64,000 bases of DNA, taken from the NCBI GenBank assembly GCA_009929375.1, contig SAAO01000009.1:1-64000 (forward strand), in the 5' to 3' direction. Both the position numbers and the translations under genes were made by a program. Each line of letters starts with the position of its first letter. Positions within the stretch are counted from its first letter, which is position 1. This stretch comes from Bacteroidia bacterium. GTDB taxonomy: Bacteria > Bacteroidota > Bacteroidia > Bacteroidales > Paludibacteraceae. The notes below the pieces were generated by a model that saw only the letters and a program-made list of their open reading frames with translations, did not search any database and had not been told where the DNA came from. Of this stretch, positions 43,927-52,949 are shown in pieces.

Positions 43927-44697
43927 ATGAGAGATGTGTTAGTAAATGTGTTTTTTCGCCTTTGGTACAAGGTTGTTTGTTTTGTGGATAAAAAGTCGCA
44001 GGTGACTTTTATGAATTATGGTTTTGCGTCGAAGGGACACGACATAGACCTGGAGCCTGCTGATATGCCCAATCTTTATCCGGCCAAATTGTATAATTAT
44101 TTAGTAACCAAAATTGATATTTCCGGAAAAAGTTTGATGGAAGTTGGCTGCGGTCGTGGTGGTGGTTTGTCGTATGTAAACCGTTATCTGAAACCCGCGT
44201 CGGCTACTGGTGTGGATCTCAACGACAAAGCTATTGAATTCTGTAAGCGCCATTACAGCCAGCAGAAAATGAACTTTTTTACCGGAAATGCCGAAATGCT
44301 TCAGTTCGATAATGCATCTTATGATGTGATTATCAATGTCGAATCCTCGCACCGTTATACCCGTTTCGATAAATTTCTGGCCGAGTCGTTTCGTGTTTTA
44401 AAACCCAAAGGGCATTTGTTGATTGTAGATTTCCGGTTTCGTCATCAGGTGGAATTGATGCACAGCCAGATTTTACAGTCCGATTTTGAGTTGAAAACAC
44501 GTGAAGTGATTACGCCTAATGTGGTGGAAGCACTTACTTTGTCGTCGGCTCAAACAAAAAAAATGATCAGCGAAATGGCTCCCAAATTTCTTCACGCTGC
44601 TGCCGGTCAGTTTGCCGGACTCGAAGGAACTTCTACTTTTAATAAGTTTGCAAATGGCGACTACGAGTATTTGCTTTATGTGTTGCATAAGAATTGA
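43927..44697 (+). CDS. Class I SAM-dependent methyltransferase
   Basis: A 256-residue enzyme that moves a methyl group from S-adenosylmethionine to an unknown acceptor. Motif I is MEVGCGRGGGLSYV, the acidic end of strand two is GVDLNDKAIEFC, motif II-like is GNAEMLQFDNASYDVIINVE, and FRVLKPKGHLLIVDF closes the core. The layout (NYGFAS... before motif I, SHRYTRFDKFLAE after it) resembles methyltransferases of lipid or polyketide tailoring such as the phthiotriol dimycocerosate type, but an assignment to a substrate is not possible. It is monocistronic between AT-rich spacers. Confidence 0.8.
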   Translation: MRDVLVNVFFRLWYKVVCFVDKKSQVTFMNYGFASKGHDIDLEPADMPNLYPAKLYNYLVTKIDISGKSLMEVGCGRGGGLSYVNRYLKPASATGVDLNDKAIEFCKRHYSQQKMNFFTGNAEMLQFDNASYDVIINVESSHRYTRFDKFLAESFRVLKPKGHLLIVDFRFRHQVELMHSQILQSDFELKTREVITPNVVEALTLSSAQTKKMISEMAPKFLHAAAGQFAGLEGTSTFNKFANGDYEYLLYVLHKN

Positions 44698-44781
44698 AAG
44701 TTCATAATTATTCTTTTTATATACCGTTTTAAATCAGCCAATAAAAAAAAGATTAAAAGGACAAAAATTGAATTTTGATGC

Positions 44782-44812
44782 TTGTTTGGTAGACAAAAAA
44801 GCAGTACTTTTG
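44782..44812 (+). promoter_or_regulatory. Promoter of the carAB fusion gene
   Basis: TTG at 44782-44784 and TACTTTTG at 44805-44812 are 20 bases apart, matching the Bacteroidota consensus. The start codon lies at 44884. I see no clear PyrR- or arginine-linked leader structure. Confidence 0.6.
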
Positions 44813-44883
44813 CAAAAATCCGGACATTTGAGTAGTCAAATGTTGCGGATAAATGAAGATATTCAAAATTCTATTTTATTTTT

Positions 44884-47800
44884 ATGCAAAAGTATAAGCC
44901 CTTTCATCTTGTTTTGGAAGACGGCACTGTGTTCGAAGGGAAATCCTTCGGTTTCGAAAAACCAGTGGCCGGTGAAGTAGTTTTTAATACGGCCATGGTC
45001 GGGTATCCCGAAAGCCTCACCGATCCATCTTATGCGGGTCAGCTGTTGGCAATCACATTCCCGTTGGTTGGTAATTACGGTGTTCCGAACGACACCATCG
45101 AAAACGGCCTTTCTACTTTTTATGAATCGGAAAAAATTCAGGCATCAGCTTTGATTATTTCCGATTTTTCTTTTGAATACAGTCACTGGAATGCTGTAAA
45201 AAGCCTGAGCGACTGGTTGAAAGAAAATGAAGTGCCCGGAATTTTTGGTGTGGACACGCGTGAGCTTACAAAACTTGTTCGCGAAAAGGGAACCATGCGC
45301 GGAAAACTTGTGTTTCCCGATGGCGATGATATCGAATTCGTTAATCCCGACGACGAAAATCAGGTGGCTAAAGTGAGCTGCAAAGAAGTAATTACTTACG
45401 GAAACGGTAGCAAACGCGTGTTGCTGGTGGATTGTGGCGTAAAACACAACATTATCCGCTGCCTGCTCAAACGCGACACTACAGTGATTCGTGTACCCTG
45501 GGATTACGATTATAATCACATAGAGTTCGATGGACTGTTTATCTCCAACGGTCCCGGCGACCCTGAATATGCGCAGGATACTGTGCGACATATTCAGGAA
45601 ACCATGAAAACCGGAAAACCTATTTTCGGTATTTGTATGGGAAATCAGTTACTTTCGGTAGCTGGTGGTGCTAAAACTTACAAACTGAAATACGGACACC
45701 GCAGTCATAACCAGCCTGTGCAGCTAGCCGGGACACAACGTGCCTTTATCACTTCACAGAATCACGGTTTTGCAGTGGATAATTCCACACTGAGCGCCGA
45801 TTGGGAACCACTTTTTGTAAATATGAACGATGGTACCAATGAAGGTATCCGTCACAAAACAATGCCCTGGTTCTCGGCTCAGTTCCACCCCGAGGCTGCT
45901 TCGGGACCTACCGATACTGAGTTTCTGTTCGATGTGTTCTTAAACCTCCTCAGAAGCCCCCTAAATCCCCCTTCAGGGGACTTTAAGATAGCTGACTTCG
46001 ATGTGGTTTCGATGATTGAAGAGGAATTGCAATCTAAAAAGGCGGCTGTAAATCAACCAAAGCTTCCCGAATTTTTGGAACGTGAAAAGTCCCCTGAAGG
46101 GGGATTTAGGGGGCTGGATGGTGTCGCTAAAGTTCTGGTACTTGGTTCGGGCGCTTTGAAAATTGGTGAAGCGGGTGAATTCGACTATTCGGGTTCGCAG
46201 GCTCTGAAAGCTCTGAAAGAAGAAGGCATTGAAACAGTGCTTATCAATCCGAACATTGCTACTGTACAAACTTCAGAAGGCATTGCCGATAAAGTATACT
46301 TCCTACCGGTTACGCCCGATTTTGTGGAACGTGTAATTGAAAAAGAGCGTCCCGATGGCGTTTTCCTATCGTTTGGCGGACAAACAGCGCTGAACTGTGG
46401 TGTGGCTCTTTACAAAGACAAAGTGTTCGAAAAATATGGTGTTCGCGTACTCGGGACGCCTGTACAATCGATTATTGATACCGAAGACCGTGAGATTTTC
46501 AATCGGAAACTTTCGGAAATCGATGTAAAATATATCAAAAGTGAAGCTGTTACTAATTACGAAGATGCAAAACGTGCAGCCAACGAACTGGGTTATCCGG
46601 TGATTGTGCGCGCGGCTTATGCGCTTGGTGGTTTGGGCTCGGGCTTCTGCGACAACGATGAAGAACTGAAAGCGATTGTGGACAAGGCATTTTCGTATTC
46701 GCCTCAGGTATTGGTCGAAAAATCGCTTAAAGGCTGGAAAGAAATTGAATACGAAGTGGTGCGCGACCGTTACGACAACTGTATTACGGTTTGTAACATG
46801 GAAAACTTCGATCCGCTGGGAATTCACACCGGCGAAAGTATCGTGGTGGCTCCTTCGCAAACGCTTACCAACAGCGAATATCACAAACTTCGTGAGCTTG
46901 CTATCCGCATTATCCGCCATATCGGAATTGTGGGCGAATGTAATGTGCAGTATGCGTTCGACACCGAATCGGAAGATTATCGTGTGATTGAGGTAAATGC
47001 CCGTTTGAGCCGTTCCTCAGCGCTGGCTTCGAAAGCCACGGGTTATCCGCTTGCATTTGTGGCTGCAAAACTTGGTTTGGGTTACGGACTTCCCGAATTG
47101 AAAAACTCGGTAACGAAAGATACTTCAGCATTCTTCGAACCGGCTCTCGACTATATCGTATGTAAAATTCCACGTTGGGATTTAGGTAAATTCCAGGGTG
47201 TAAGCCGCCTTTTGGGCTCCAGTATGAAGTCGGTGGGCGAAATTATGTCTATCGGTCGTACTTTCGAGGAAGCCATTCAGAAAGGAATCCGCATGACAGG
47301 ACTTGGAATGCATGGTTTTGTGGGTAATAAAGAACTTTTTGTGGATAATCTGGATAAAGCGCTGAACGAACCTACCGATCATCGTATTTTCTATCTGAAT
47401 CAGGCTTTTGAACTTGGTTATACGGTAGACAGACTTCACGAACTGACAAAAATTGACCGCTGGTTCCTGTATAAACTGGAACGCATCAAACAACTCGAAA
47501 AGGAACTTACTGCTACCGAATCGCTGGCTACACTTTCGGATGAATTGCTGAAAGAAGCCAAAGTGGCCGGTTTTTCCGACTTCCAGATCACACGCTTTGT
47601 GAGCAAATGCAGCAAAGACGATATGGATGAGCAGATAAAAGTGACCCGTGCACATCGAAAAAGTCGTGGAATTGTTCCGGTGGTTAAACAAATTGATACG
47701 CTCGCGGCAGAATATCCTGCACAAACCAACTATCTGTATCTTACTTACAGCGGTGTGGCCGGCGATATGAAATATCTGGGCGATCATCGTTCGGTAGTGG

Positions 47801-49329
47801 TGCTTGGTTCGGGTGCTTACCGCATTGGTTCGTCGGTGGAGTTCGACTGGTGTGGTGTAAATGCGCTTATGACCATTCGTAAAGAAGGACTTCGCTCGGT
47901 AATGATCAACTACAATCCCGAAACGGTTTCGACCGACTACGATATGTGCGACCGTCTGTACTTCGACGAGTTAAGCTTCGAACGTGTGATGGATATTATG
48001 GAACTCGAAAATCCAATGGGAACTATTGTTTCTACAGGAGGACAGATTCCGAATAACTTAGCCATGAAACTGGCCGATGCCAATGTAACCATTTTGGGAA
48101 CACAGGCTGTGGATATCGACCGCGCTGAAGACCGTCATAAATTCTCGTCGATGCTCGACGAGCTGGGAATTGACCAACCACGCTGGAAAGAGTTGACTAC
48201 TTTCGAAGATGTAAACGAATTTGTTGCCGAAGTGGGATTCCCTGTGTTAGTGCGCCCATCGTATGTACTTTCGGGTGCTGCCATGAATGTGTGTCACGAT
48301 GCTTCGCAATTGGAAAACTTCCTGAAATTAGCAACCGAAGTGTCGAAAAAGCACCCTGTGGTAGTATCGGAATTCCTCGAACGTTGCAAAGAAATTGAAA
48401 TTGATGCTGTTGCTCAGAATGGTGAGATCATGGTGTATGCCATTTCAGAACATGTGGAATTTGCAGGTGTTCACTCCGGTGATGCAACCACTCAATTCCC
48501 TCCGCAGAAAATTTATGTGGAAACCATTCGCCGTATTAAAAAGATTGCGGGAGAAATCGCACGTTCGCTGAATATCTCCGGACCATTCAACATACAATTC
48601 TTGGCTAAAGACAATTATATCAAGGTAATTGAATGTAACCTGCGCTCGTCGCGTTCGTTCCCATTCGTTTCCAAAGTGTTGAAATTGAACTTTATCGAAC
48701 TGGCCACCAAAGTAATGCTTGGCTTACCGGTTGAAAAACCTGAAAAATCAGCCTTCGACCTCGATTATGTCGGTATCAAAGCTTCGCAATTCTCATTCCA
48801 CCGTCTGCAACAGGCCGACCCTGTGTTAGGAGTGGATATGGCTTCGACAGGTGAAGTGGGCTGTATCGGCGACGATTTCCACGAAGCAATCCTGAAATCG
48901 CTGCTCTCGGTTGGTTTCCGCATTCCGAAGAAACGGATTCTGATTTCGTCGGGTGAGCCAAAATCGAAAGTAGAACTGCTCGATGCAACCCGTTTGCTTC
49001 AGAAAAAGGGTTATGAACTCTTTGCTACACGGGGTTCACAACGTTTCCTCAAAGAAAACGGAATTGAAGCCACAGCCGTAAACTGGCCCGATGAGGAAGG
49101 CGATTTGAATGTAAAAACCATGCTTTCGAACAAACAGTTCGATCTGGTAATCAACATACCGAAAAATACCACCGAACGTGAATTGCGTAACGACTACGCT
49201 ATTCGTCGTGGTGCTATCGACTTTAATATCCCGCTTTTGACCAATGCACGACTGGCTTCGGCCTTTATCACTGCATTTTGCAATATGACTGTGGAGGATA
49301 TTAAGATTAAAAGCTGGGACGAATATTGA
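44884..49329 (+). CDS. carAB: Carbamoyl-phosphate synthase, fused glutaminase (CarA) and synthase (CarB)
   Basis: A 1481-residue single chain that should make carbamoyl phosphate from glutamine, bicarbonate and two ATP for pyrimidine and arginine synthesis. Residues 1-350 are CarA: a small N-terminal domain (GKSFGFEKPVAGEVVFNTAM) and a class I glutaminase with Cys251 in FGICMGNQ and His335/Glu337 in QFHPEA. Residues 358-411 form a linker encoded by two inverted copies of a 29-nt GC-rich repeat. Residues about 413-1481 are CarB, with LGSGALKIGEAGEFDYSGSQ, two ATP-grasp halves (AAYALGGLGSG and ENFDPLGIHTGES in the first, RPSYVLSGAAMNV in the second), and an MGS-like allosteric domain ending IKIKSWDEY. 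Bacteria normally encode the two subunits as separate genes; the fused order matches eukaryotic CAD. The frame is unbroken. A second CarB follows at 49464. Confidence 0.93.
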   Translation: MQKYKPFHLVLEDGTVFEGKSFGFEKPVAGEVVFNTAMVGYPESLTDPSYAGQLLAITFPLVGNYGVPNDTIENGLSTFYESEKIQASALIISDFSFEYSHWNAVKSLSDWLKENEVPGIFGVDTRELTKLVREKGTMRGKLVFPDGDDIEFVNPDDENQVAKVSCKEVITYGNGSKRVLLVDCGVKHNIIRCLLKRDTTVIRVPWDYDYNHIEFDGLFISNGPGDPEYAQDTVRHIQETMKTGKPIFGICMGNQLLSVAGGAKTYKLKYGHRSHNQPVQLAGTQRAFITSQNHGFAVDNSTLSADWEPLFVNMNDGTNEGIRHKTMPWFSAQFHPEAASGPTDTEFLFDVFLNLLRSPLNPPSGDFKIADFDVVSMIEEELQSKKAAVNQPKLPEFLEREKSPEGGFRGLDGVAKVLVLGSGALKIGEAGEFDYSGSQALKALKEEGIETVLINPNIATVQTSEGIADKVYFLPVTPDFVERVIEKERPDGVFLSFGGQTALNCGVALYKDKVFEKYGVRVLGTPVQSIIDTEDREIFNRKLSEIDVKYIKSEAVTNYEDAKRAANELGYPVIVRAAYALGGLGSGFCDNDEELKAIVDKAFSYSPQVLVEKSLKGWKEIEYEVVRDRYDNCITVCNMENFDPLGIHTGESIVVAPSQTLTNSEYHKLRELAIRIIRHIGIVGECNVQYAFDTESEDYRVIEVNARLSRSSALASKATGYPLAFVAAKLGLGYGLPELKNSVTKDTSAFFEPALDYIVCKIPRWDLGKFQGVSRLLGSSMKSVGEIMSIGRTFEEAIQKGIRMTGLGMHGFVGNKELFVDNLDKALNEPTDHRIFYLNQAFELGYTVDRLHELTKIDRWFLYKLERIKQLEKELTATESLATLSDELLKEAKVAGFSDFQITRFVSKCSKDDMDEQIKVTRAHRKSRGIVPVVKQIDTLAAEYPAQTNYLYLTYSGVAGDMKYLGDHRSVVVLGSGAYRIGSSVEFDWCGVNALMTIRKEGLRSVMINYNPETVSTDYDMCDRLYFDELSFERVMDIMELENPMGTIVSTGGQIPNNLAMKLADANVTILGTQAVDIDRAEDRHKFSSMLDELGIDQPRWKELTTFEDVNEFVAEVGFPVLVRPSYVLSGAAMNVCHDASQLENFLKLATEVSKKHPVVVSEFLERCKEIEIDAVAQNGEIMVYAISEHVEFAGVHSGDATTQFPPQKIYVETIRRIKKIAGEIARSLNISGPFNIQFLAKDNYIKVIECNLRSSRSFPFVSKVLKLNFIELATKVMLGLPVEKPEKSAFDLDYVGIKASQFSFHRLQQADPVLGVDMASTGEVGCIGDDFHEAILKSLLSVGFRIPKKRILISSGEPKSKVELLDATRLLQKKGYELFATRGSQRFLKENGIEATAVNWPDEEGDLNVKTMLSNKQFDLVINIPKNTTERELRNDYAIRRGAIDFNIPLLTNARLASAFITAFCNMTVEDIKIKSWDEY
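45955..46115. repeat. 29-nt inverted repeat pair inside the carAB linker
   Basis: AGCCCCCTAAATCCCCCTTC with nine further bases (45955-45983) occurs again as its exact reverse complement at 46087-46115, with 103 bases between. Both copies are read in frame, giving SPLNPPSGDF and KSPEGGFRGL. The sequence belongs to the CCCCCTAAA type of intergenic repeat; a related copy is at 62570-62592. Confidence 0.92.
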
Positions 49330-49463
49330 TTTACAATTAAATCATTTACGATTTACAATTTCAGCAGAGACTCAAGGCATTGGGTCTCTGCTGAACGCGT
49401 AACCCGGAACGCGAAACCTGGAACGCGAAACCCTGAACAACAATAAAACTAAATATACAGAAA
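49330..49463 (+). repeat. Spacer with hairpin and GAAAC-type repeats between carAB and carB
   Basis: After TTTACAATT-type repeats (49330-49360) there is a perfect 11-base stem, TCAGCAGAGAC (49361-49371) and GTCTCTGCTGA (49384-49394), without a T tract. CGCGAAACCTGGAACGCGAA-like degenerate repeats follow (49396-49440). The same three-part arrangement follows the second carB gene. Confidence 0.75.
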
Positions 49464-52400
49464 ATGGATCAATCAATAAAGAAAGTGATTTTGCTCGGCT
49501 CGGGCGCACTTAAGATCGGTCAGGCCGGCGAATTTGACTATTCGGGCTCGCAGGCGCTGAAAGCATTGAAAGAAGAAGGTATCGAAACGGTATTGATTAA
49601 CCCCAATATCGCCACTATACAGACTTCGGAAGGCATTGCTGACAAAGTGTATTTCCTGCCCATTACGCCGCATTTTGTGGAAGAAGTAATTAAAAAAGAA
49701 AAACCTGATGGCATTTTGCTGGCTTTTGGCGGACAAACAGCGCTGAATTGTGGCACCGAAATGTACCTGGATGGCACTTTGCAGAAGTACGGTATTAAAG
49801 TGCTTGGTACATCGGTTGAAGCTATTATGATTACCGAAGACCGCGATTTGTTTGTAAAAAAACTAAACGAAATTGACGCCAAAACACCGGTTTCGCAGGC
49901 TGTGGAGTCGCTTACCGATGCCCTTACAGCTGCCCGTCGTATTGGCTATCCGGTAATGGTGCGCTCGGCTTATGCTTTGGGTGGGCTTGGTTCGGGCATT
50001 TGTGCCAACGAGCAGGAGTTTATTACACTTTGCGAAAGTGCTTTGGCTTATTCCAAACAAATTCTGGTTGAAGAAAGTCTCAAAGGCTGGAAAGAAATTG
50101 AATTTGAGGTGATTCGCGATAAAAACGACCATTGCTTCACGGTTGTTCCAATGGAAAACTTCGACCCGCTGGGTATTCATACCGGCGAAAGTATAGTGGT
50201 TGCACCCATTATTTCGCTTTCGAAAGATCAGATTGCATTTCTGGAAGATGTAGCGCGTAAAGTGGTTCGTCATATCGGAATTGTGGGCGAATGTAATATA
50301 CAGTATGCCTTTAATGCTGAAACAAACGATTATCGTATTATCGAAATCAATGCACGTCTGAGCCGCTCATCGGCACTGGCTTCGAAAGCTTCGGGTTATC
50401 CATTGGCTTTTGTGGCTACCAAGTTGGCTTTGGGCTACTCGCTCGATCAGATTGGTGAAATGGGAACGCTAAATTCGGCTTATGTGGCTCCTTCGGTGGA
50501 TTATATGATTGTGAAAATCCCACGTTGGGACCTTACCAAGTTCGAGGGTGTAAGCCGTGAAATTGGTTCGTCGATGAAGTCGGTGGGCGAAATTATGTCC
50601 ATTGGTCAGTCGTTCGAAGAAATTATTCAGAAAGGTTTGCGCATGATAGGACAGGGAATGCATGGTTTTGTGGGTAACAACGACCTTGTGTTCGACGATG
50701 TGGCTTCGGCGCTCTCAAAACCTACCGACCTGCGTATTTTTGCCATTGCCGACGCTTTTACCAAAGGCTTTACAGTGGAACAAATTGTGGATCTGACAAA
50801 AATCGACCGCTGGTTTATCGAAAAACTTGAAAATATACATAAATACAGCCTTGTGCTTTCGTCGTACAACAGTATTGCCGACCTTGATGCCAGTGTGCTT
50901 GCCGAAGCCAAACGCCTCGGTTTTTCCGATTTCCAGATTGCCCGTTTCGTCGAAACTCCTGCAGGCTCTATGGAAAAAGAATTGCTTCAGGTGCGCGACA
51001 AACGTAAATCAGTTGGTATTACACCCACAGTTCGTCGTATCAATACCGTAGCTTCCGATCACCCCGATAAAACCAATTATCTGTATTTTACTTACGGATC
51101 GGACAAGGCTTACAAGCCAGCCAAAGATGAGCGTGAAGCCATTGTGGTGCTTGGTTCGGGTGCTTATCGCATTGGGTCGTCGGTGGAATTCGACTGGTGT
51201 TCGGTCAATGCGGTTCAAACTGCCCGTGAACTTGGTTACGAGTCGGTAATGATCAACTACAATCCTGAAACCGTTTCGACCGACTATGATATGTGCGATC
51301 GTTTGTATTTCGATGAACTTTCGTTCGAACGTGTGTTGGATGTAATCGATATTGAGCAGCCCAAAGGTGTGATTGTGTCGATGGGCGGACAAATTCCAAA
51401 TAATCTGGCCATGAAACTCGACCGTCAGAATGTGCCTATTCTTGGTACACCTGCCGCTTCGATCGACCGCGCCGAGAACCGTCATAAATTCTCAGCCATG
51501 CTCGATACACTTGGTATCGATCAGCCACGCTGGAAAGAACTCAGCAGTTTCGAGGAAATTGATGCCTTTATCGACGAAGTTGGATTCCCGGTACTTATTC
51601 GTCCTTCGTATGTACTTTCGGGTGCAGCCATGAATGTATGTTTCGACAAGGAGCAGATGACAAAATTCCTGACGCTTGCTGCCAATGTATCGAAAGAATA
51701 TCCTGTGGTAGTTTCTTCGTTCCTGCAAAATGCCAAGGAAGTGGAATTCGATGCCGTAGCTCAGAATGGCGAAGTGGTGGAATATGCCATTTCGGAACAT
51801 GTGGAATTTGCCGGGGTACACTCGGGCGATGCTACGCTTGTGTTTCCGGCTCAGAAAATTTATTTCGAAACAATGCGCCGCATTAAAAAGATTTCGAAAC
51901 AAATTGCCCGTGAACTCAATATCTCAGGGCCTTTTAATATTCAGTTCTTAGCCAAAAACAACGATATCAAAGTAATTGAATGTAACCTGCGTGCTTCGCG
52001 TTCGTTCCCTTTTGTGTCGAAAGTGCTGAAACGTAATTTTATTGAAACAGCTACCCGCATTATGCTTGATGCGCCATACAGTCGTCCCGATTCGTCGGTA
52101 TTCGACCTTGAACATATTGGTGTAAAGGCTTCGCAGTTCTCTTTTGCCCGTTTGCAAAATGCCGACCCGATTTTAGGTGTGGACATGTCGTCGACTGGTG
52201 AAGTAGGTTGCATTGGCGACGATTTCAGAGAGGCATTGCTTAAATCGATGCTGTCGGTAGGTTACAATATACCGGGAAAAAACATTTTGGTATCGTCGGG
52301 TGAAGCGAAATCGAAAGTGGATTTGCTCGAAGCCTGTCACATGCTTCACGACAATGGTTATAATATCTACAGCACTTCAGGTACAGCTGCATTCCTAAAT

Positions 52401-52676
52401 GATAACGGTATTAAAGCAATACCTGTGGCCTGGCCCGATGAGGAAGGCGAACTTCAGATAATGGAAATGCTCAACAAAAAGCAAATCGATCTGGTGATCA
52501 ATATTCCGAAAAATCAAACCCGTCGTGAACTGACCAACGGTTACAAAATCCGTCGTGCGGCCATCGATTATAATATTCCATTGTTGACCAATGCGCGACT
52601 TGCGTCTGCATTTATATATGCTTTCAGCACCCTCAGTCTCGACGATATTAAGATTAAAAGCTGGGACGAATATTGA
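49464..52676 (+). CDS. carB: Carbamoyl-phosphate synthase large subunit, second copy
   Basis: A 1070-residue stand-alone synthase subunit. It starts MDQSIKKVILLGSGALKIGQ and is similar along its length to the CarB half of the fused protein, including both ATP-grasp halves (SAYALGGLGSG, ENFDPLGIHTGES, RPSYVLSGAAMNV) and the MGS-like end IKIKSWDEY. Catalytic motifs look intact. It has no glutaminase domain and no second carA is in the window, so it must pair with a CarA elsewhere, borrow the fused one, or use free ammonia. The copies differ mainly in the allosteric region and linker surfaces, which might allow separate control by pyrimidines and arginine; that is inference. It lies 134 bases after carAB and may be in the same transcript. 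Confidence 0.93.
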   Translation: MDQSIKKVILLGSGALKIGQAGEFDYSGSQALKALKEEGIETVLINPNIATIQTSEGIADKVYFLPITPHFVEEVIKKEKPDGILLAFGGQTALNCGTEMYLDGTLQKYGIKVLGTSVEAIMITEDRDLFVKKLNEIDAKTPVSQAVESLTDALTAARRIGYPVMVRSAYALGGLGSGICANEQEFITLCESALAYSKQILVEESLKGWKEIEFEVIRDKNDHCFTVVPMENFDPLGIHTGESIVVAPIISLSKDQIAFLEDVARKVVRHIGIVGECNIQYAFNAETNDYRIIEINARLSRSSALASKASGYPLAFVATKLALGYSLDQIGEMGTLNSAYVAPSVDYMIVKIPRWDLTKFEGVSREIGSSMKSVGEIMSIGQSFEEIIQKGLRMIGQGMHGFVGNNDLVFDDVASALSKPTDLRIFAIADAFTKGFTVEQIVDLTKIDRWFIEKLENIHKYSLVLSSYNSIADLDASVLAEAKRLGFSDFQIARFVETPAGSMEKELLQVRDKRKSVGITPTVRRINTVASDHPDKTNYLYFTYGSDKAYKPAKDEREAIVVLGSGAYRIGSSVEFDWCSVNAVQTARELGYESVMINYNPETVSTDYDMCDRLYFDELSFERVLDVIDIEQPKGVIVSMGGQIPNNLAMKLDRQNVPILGTPAASIDRAENRHKFSAMLDTLGIDQPRWKELSSFEEIDAFIDEVGFPVLIRPSYVLSGAAMNVCFDKEQMTKFLTLAANVSKEYPVVVSSFLQNAKEVEFDAVAQNGEVVEYAISEHVEFAGVHSGDATLVFPAQKIYFETMRRIKKISKQIARELNISGPFNIQFLAKNNDIKVIECNLRASRSFPFVSKVLKRNFIETATRIMLDAPYSRPDSSVFDLEHIGVKASQFSFARLQNADPILGVDMSSTGEVGCIGDDFREALLKSMLSVGYNIPGKNILVSSGEAKSKVDLLEACHMLHDNGYNIYSTSGTAAFLNDNGIKAIPVAWPDEEGELQIMEMLNKKQIDLVINIPKNQTRRELTNGYKIRRAAIDYNIPLLTNARLASAFIYAFSTLSLDDIKIKSWDEY

Positions 52677-52949
52677 TTTTATTTACAATTTAATCATTTA
52701 CAATTTACAATTTTTATTAGAGGCGCAAGACATTGCGTCTCTAATAATATTGAACCCTGGGCTGTAAATAAGACAAAAGACAAAAGACTGTGTTGAGCAT
52801 GAAACATTGCGAATCAACTTCTGAATGCTCAATACGAAACGCTAAACCCTGAAACTTTGAAACCCTGAAACCCTGAAACTCTGAAACTCTGAAACCCTGA
52901 AACTTCAAAATGCTAAAAATAGTTTAAATAAGTTTTTAAATAATAATAA
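52677..52949 (+). repeat. Spacer with TACAATTTA units, a hairpin and GAAACCC repeats
   Basis: The spacer repeats the layout of the carAB-carB gap. It has TTTACAATTTA-type units (52680-52710) and a 15-base stem with one G-U pair (TTATTAGAGGCGCAA at 52714-52728 against 52733-52747). Degenerate GACAAAAGACAAAAGACTG and GAAACCCTGAAACTCTGAAA units follow (52768-52910). No reading frame is evident. Confidence 0.75.

Noticed and set aside
44884-49329. CarAB fusion as an assembly error
   Set aside because: The inverted repeat could in principle mislead assembly, but both copies and the spacer between keep the frame without a stop, and both flanks are intact, so I accept the fusion while listing a check.
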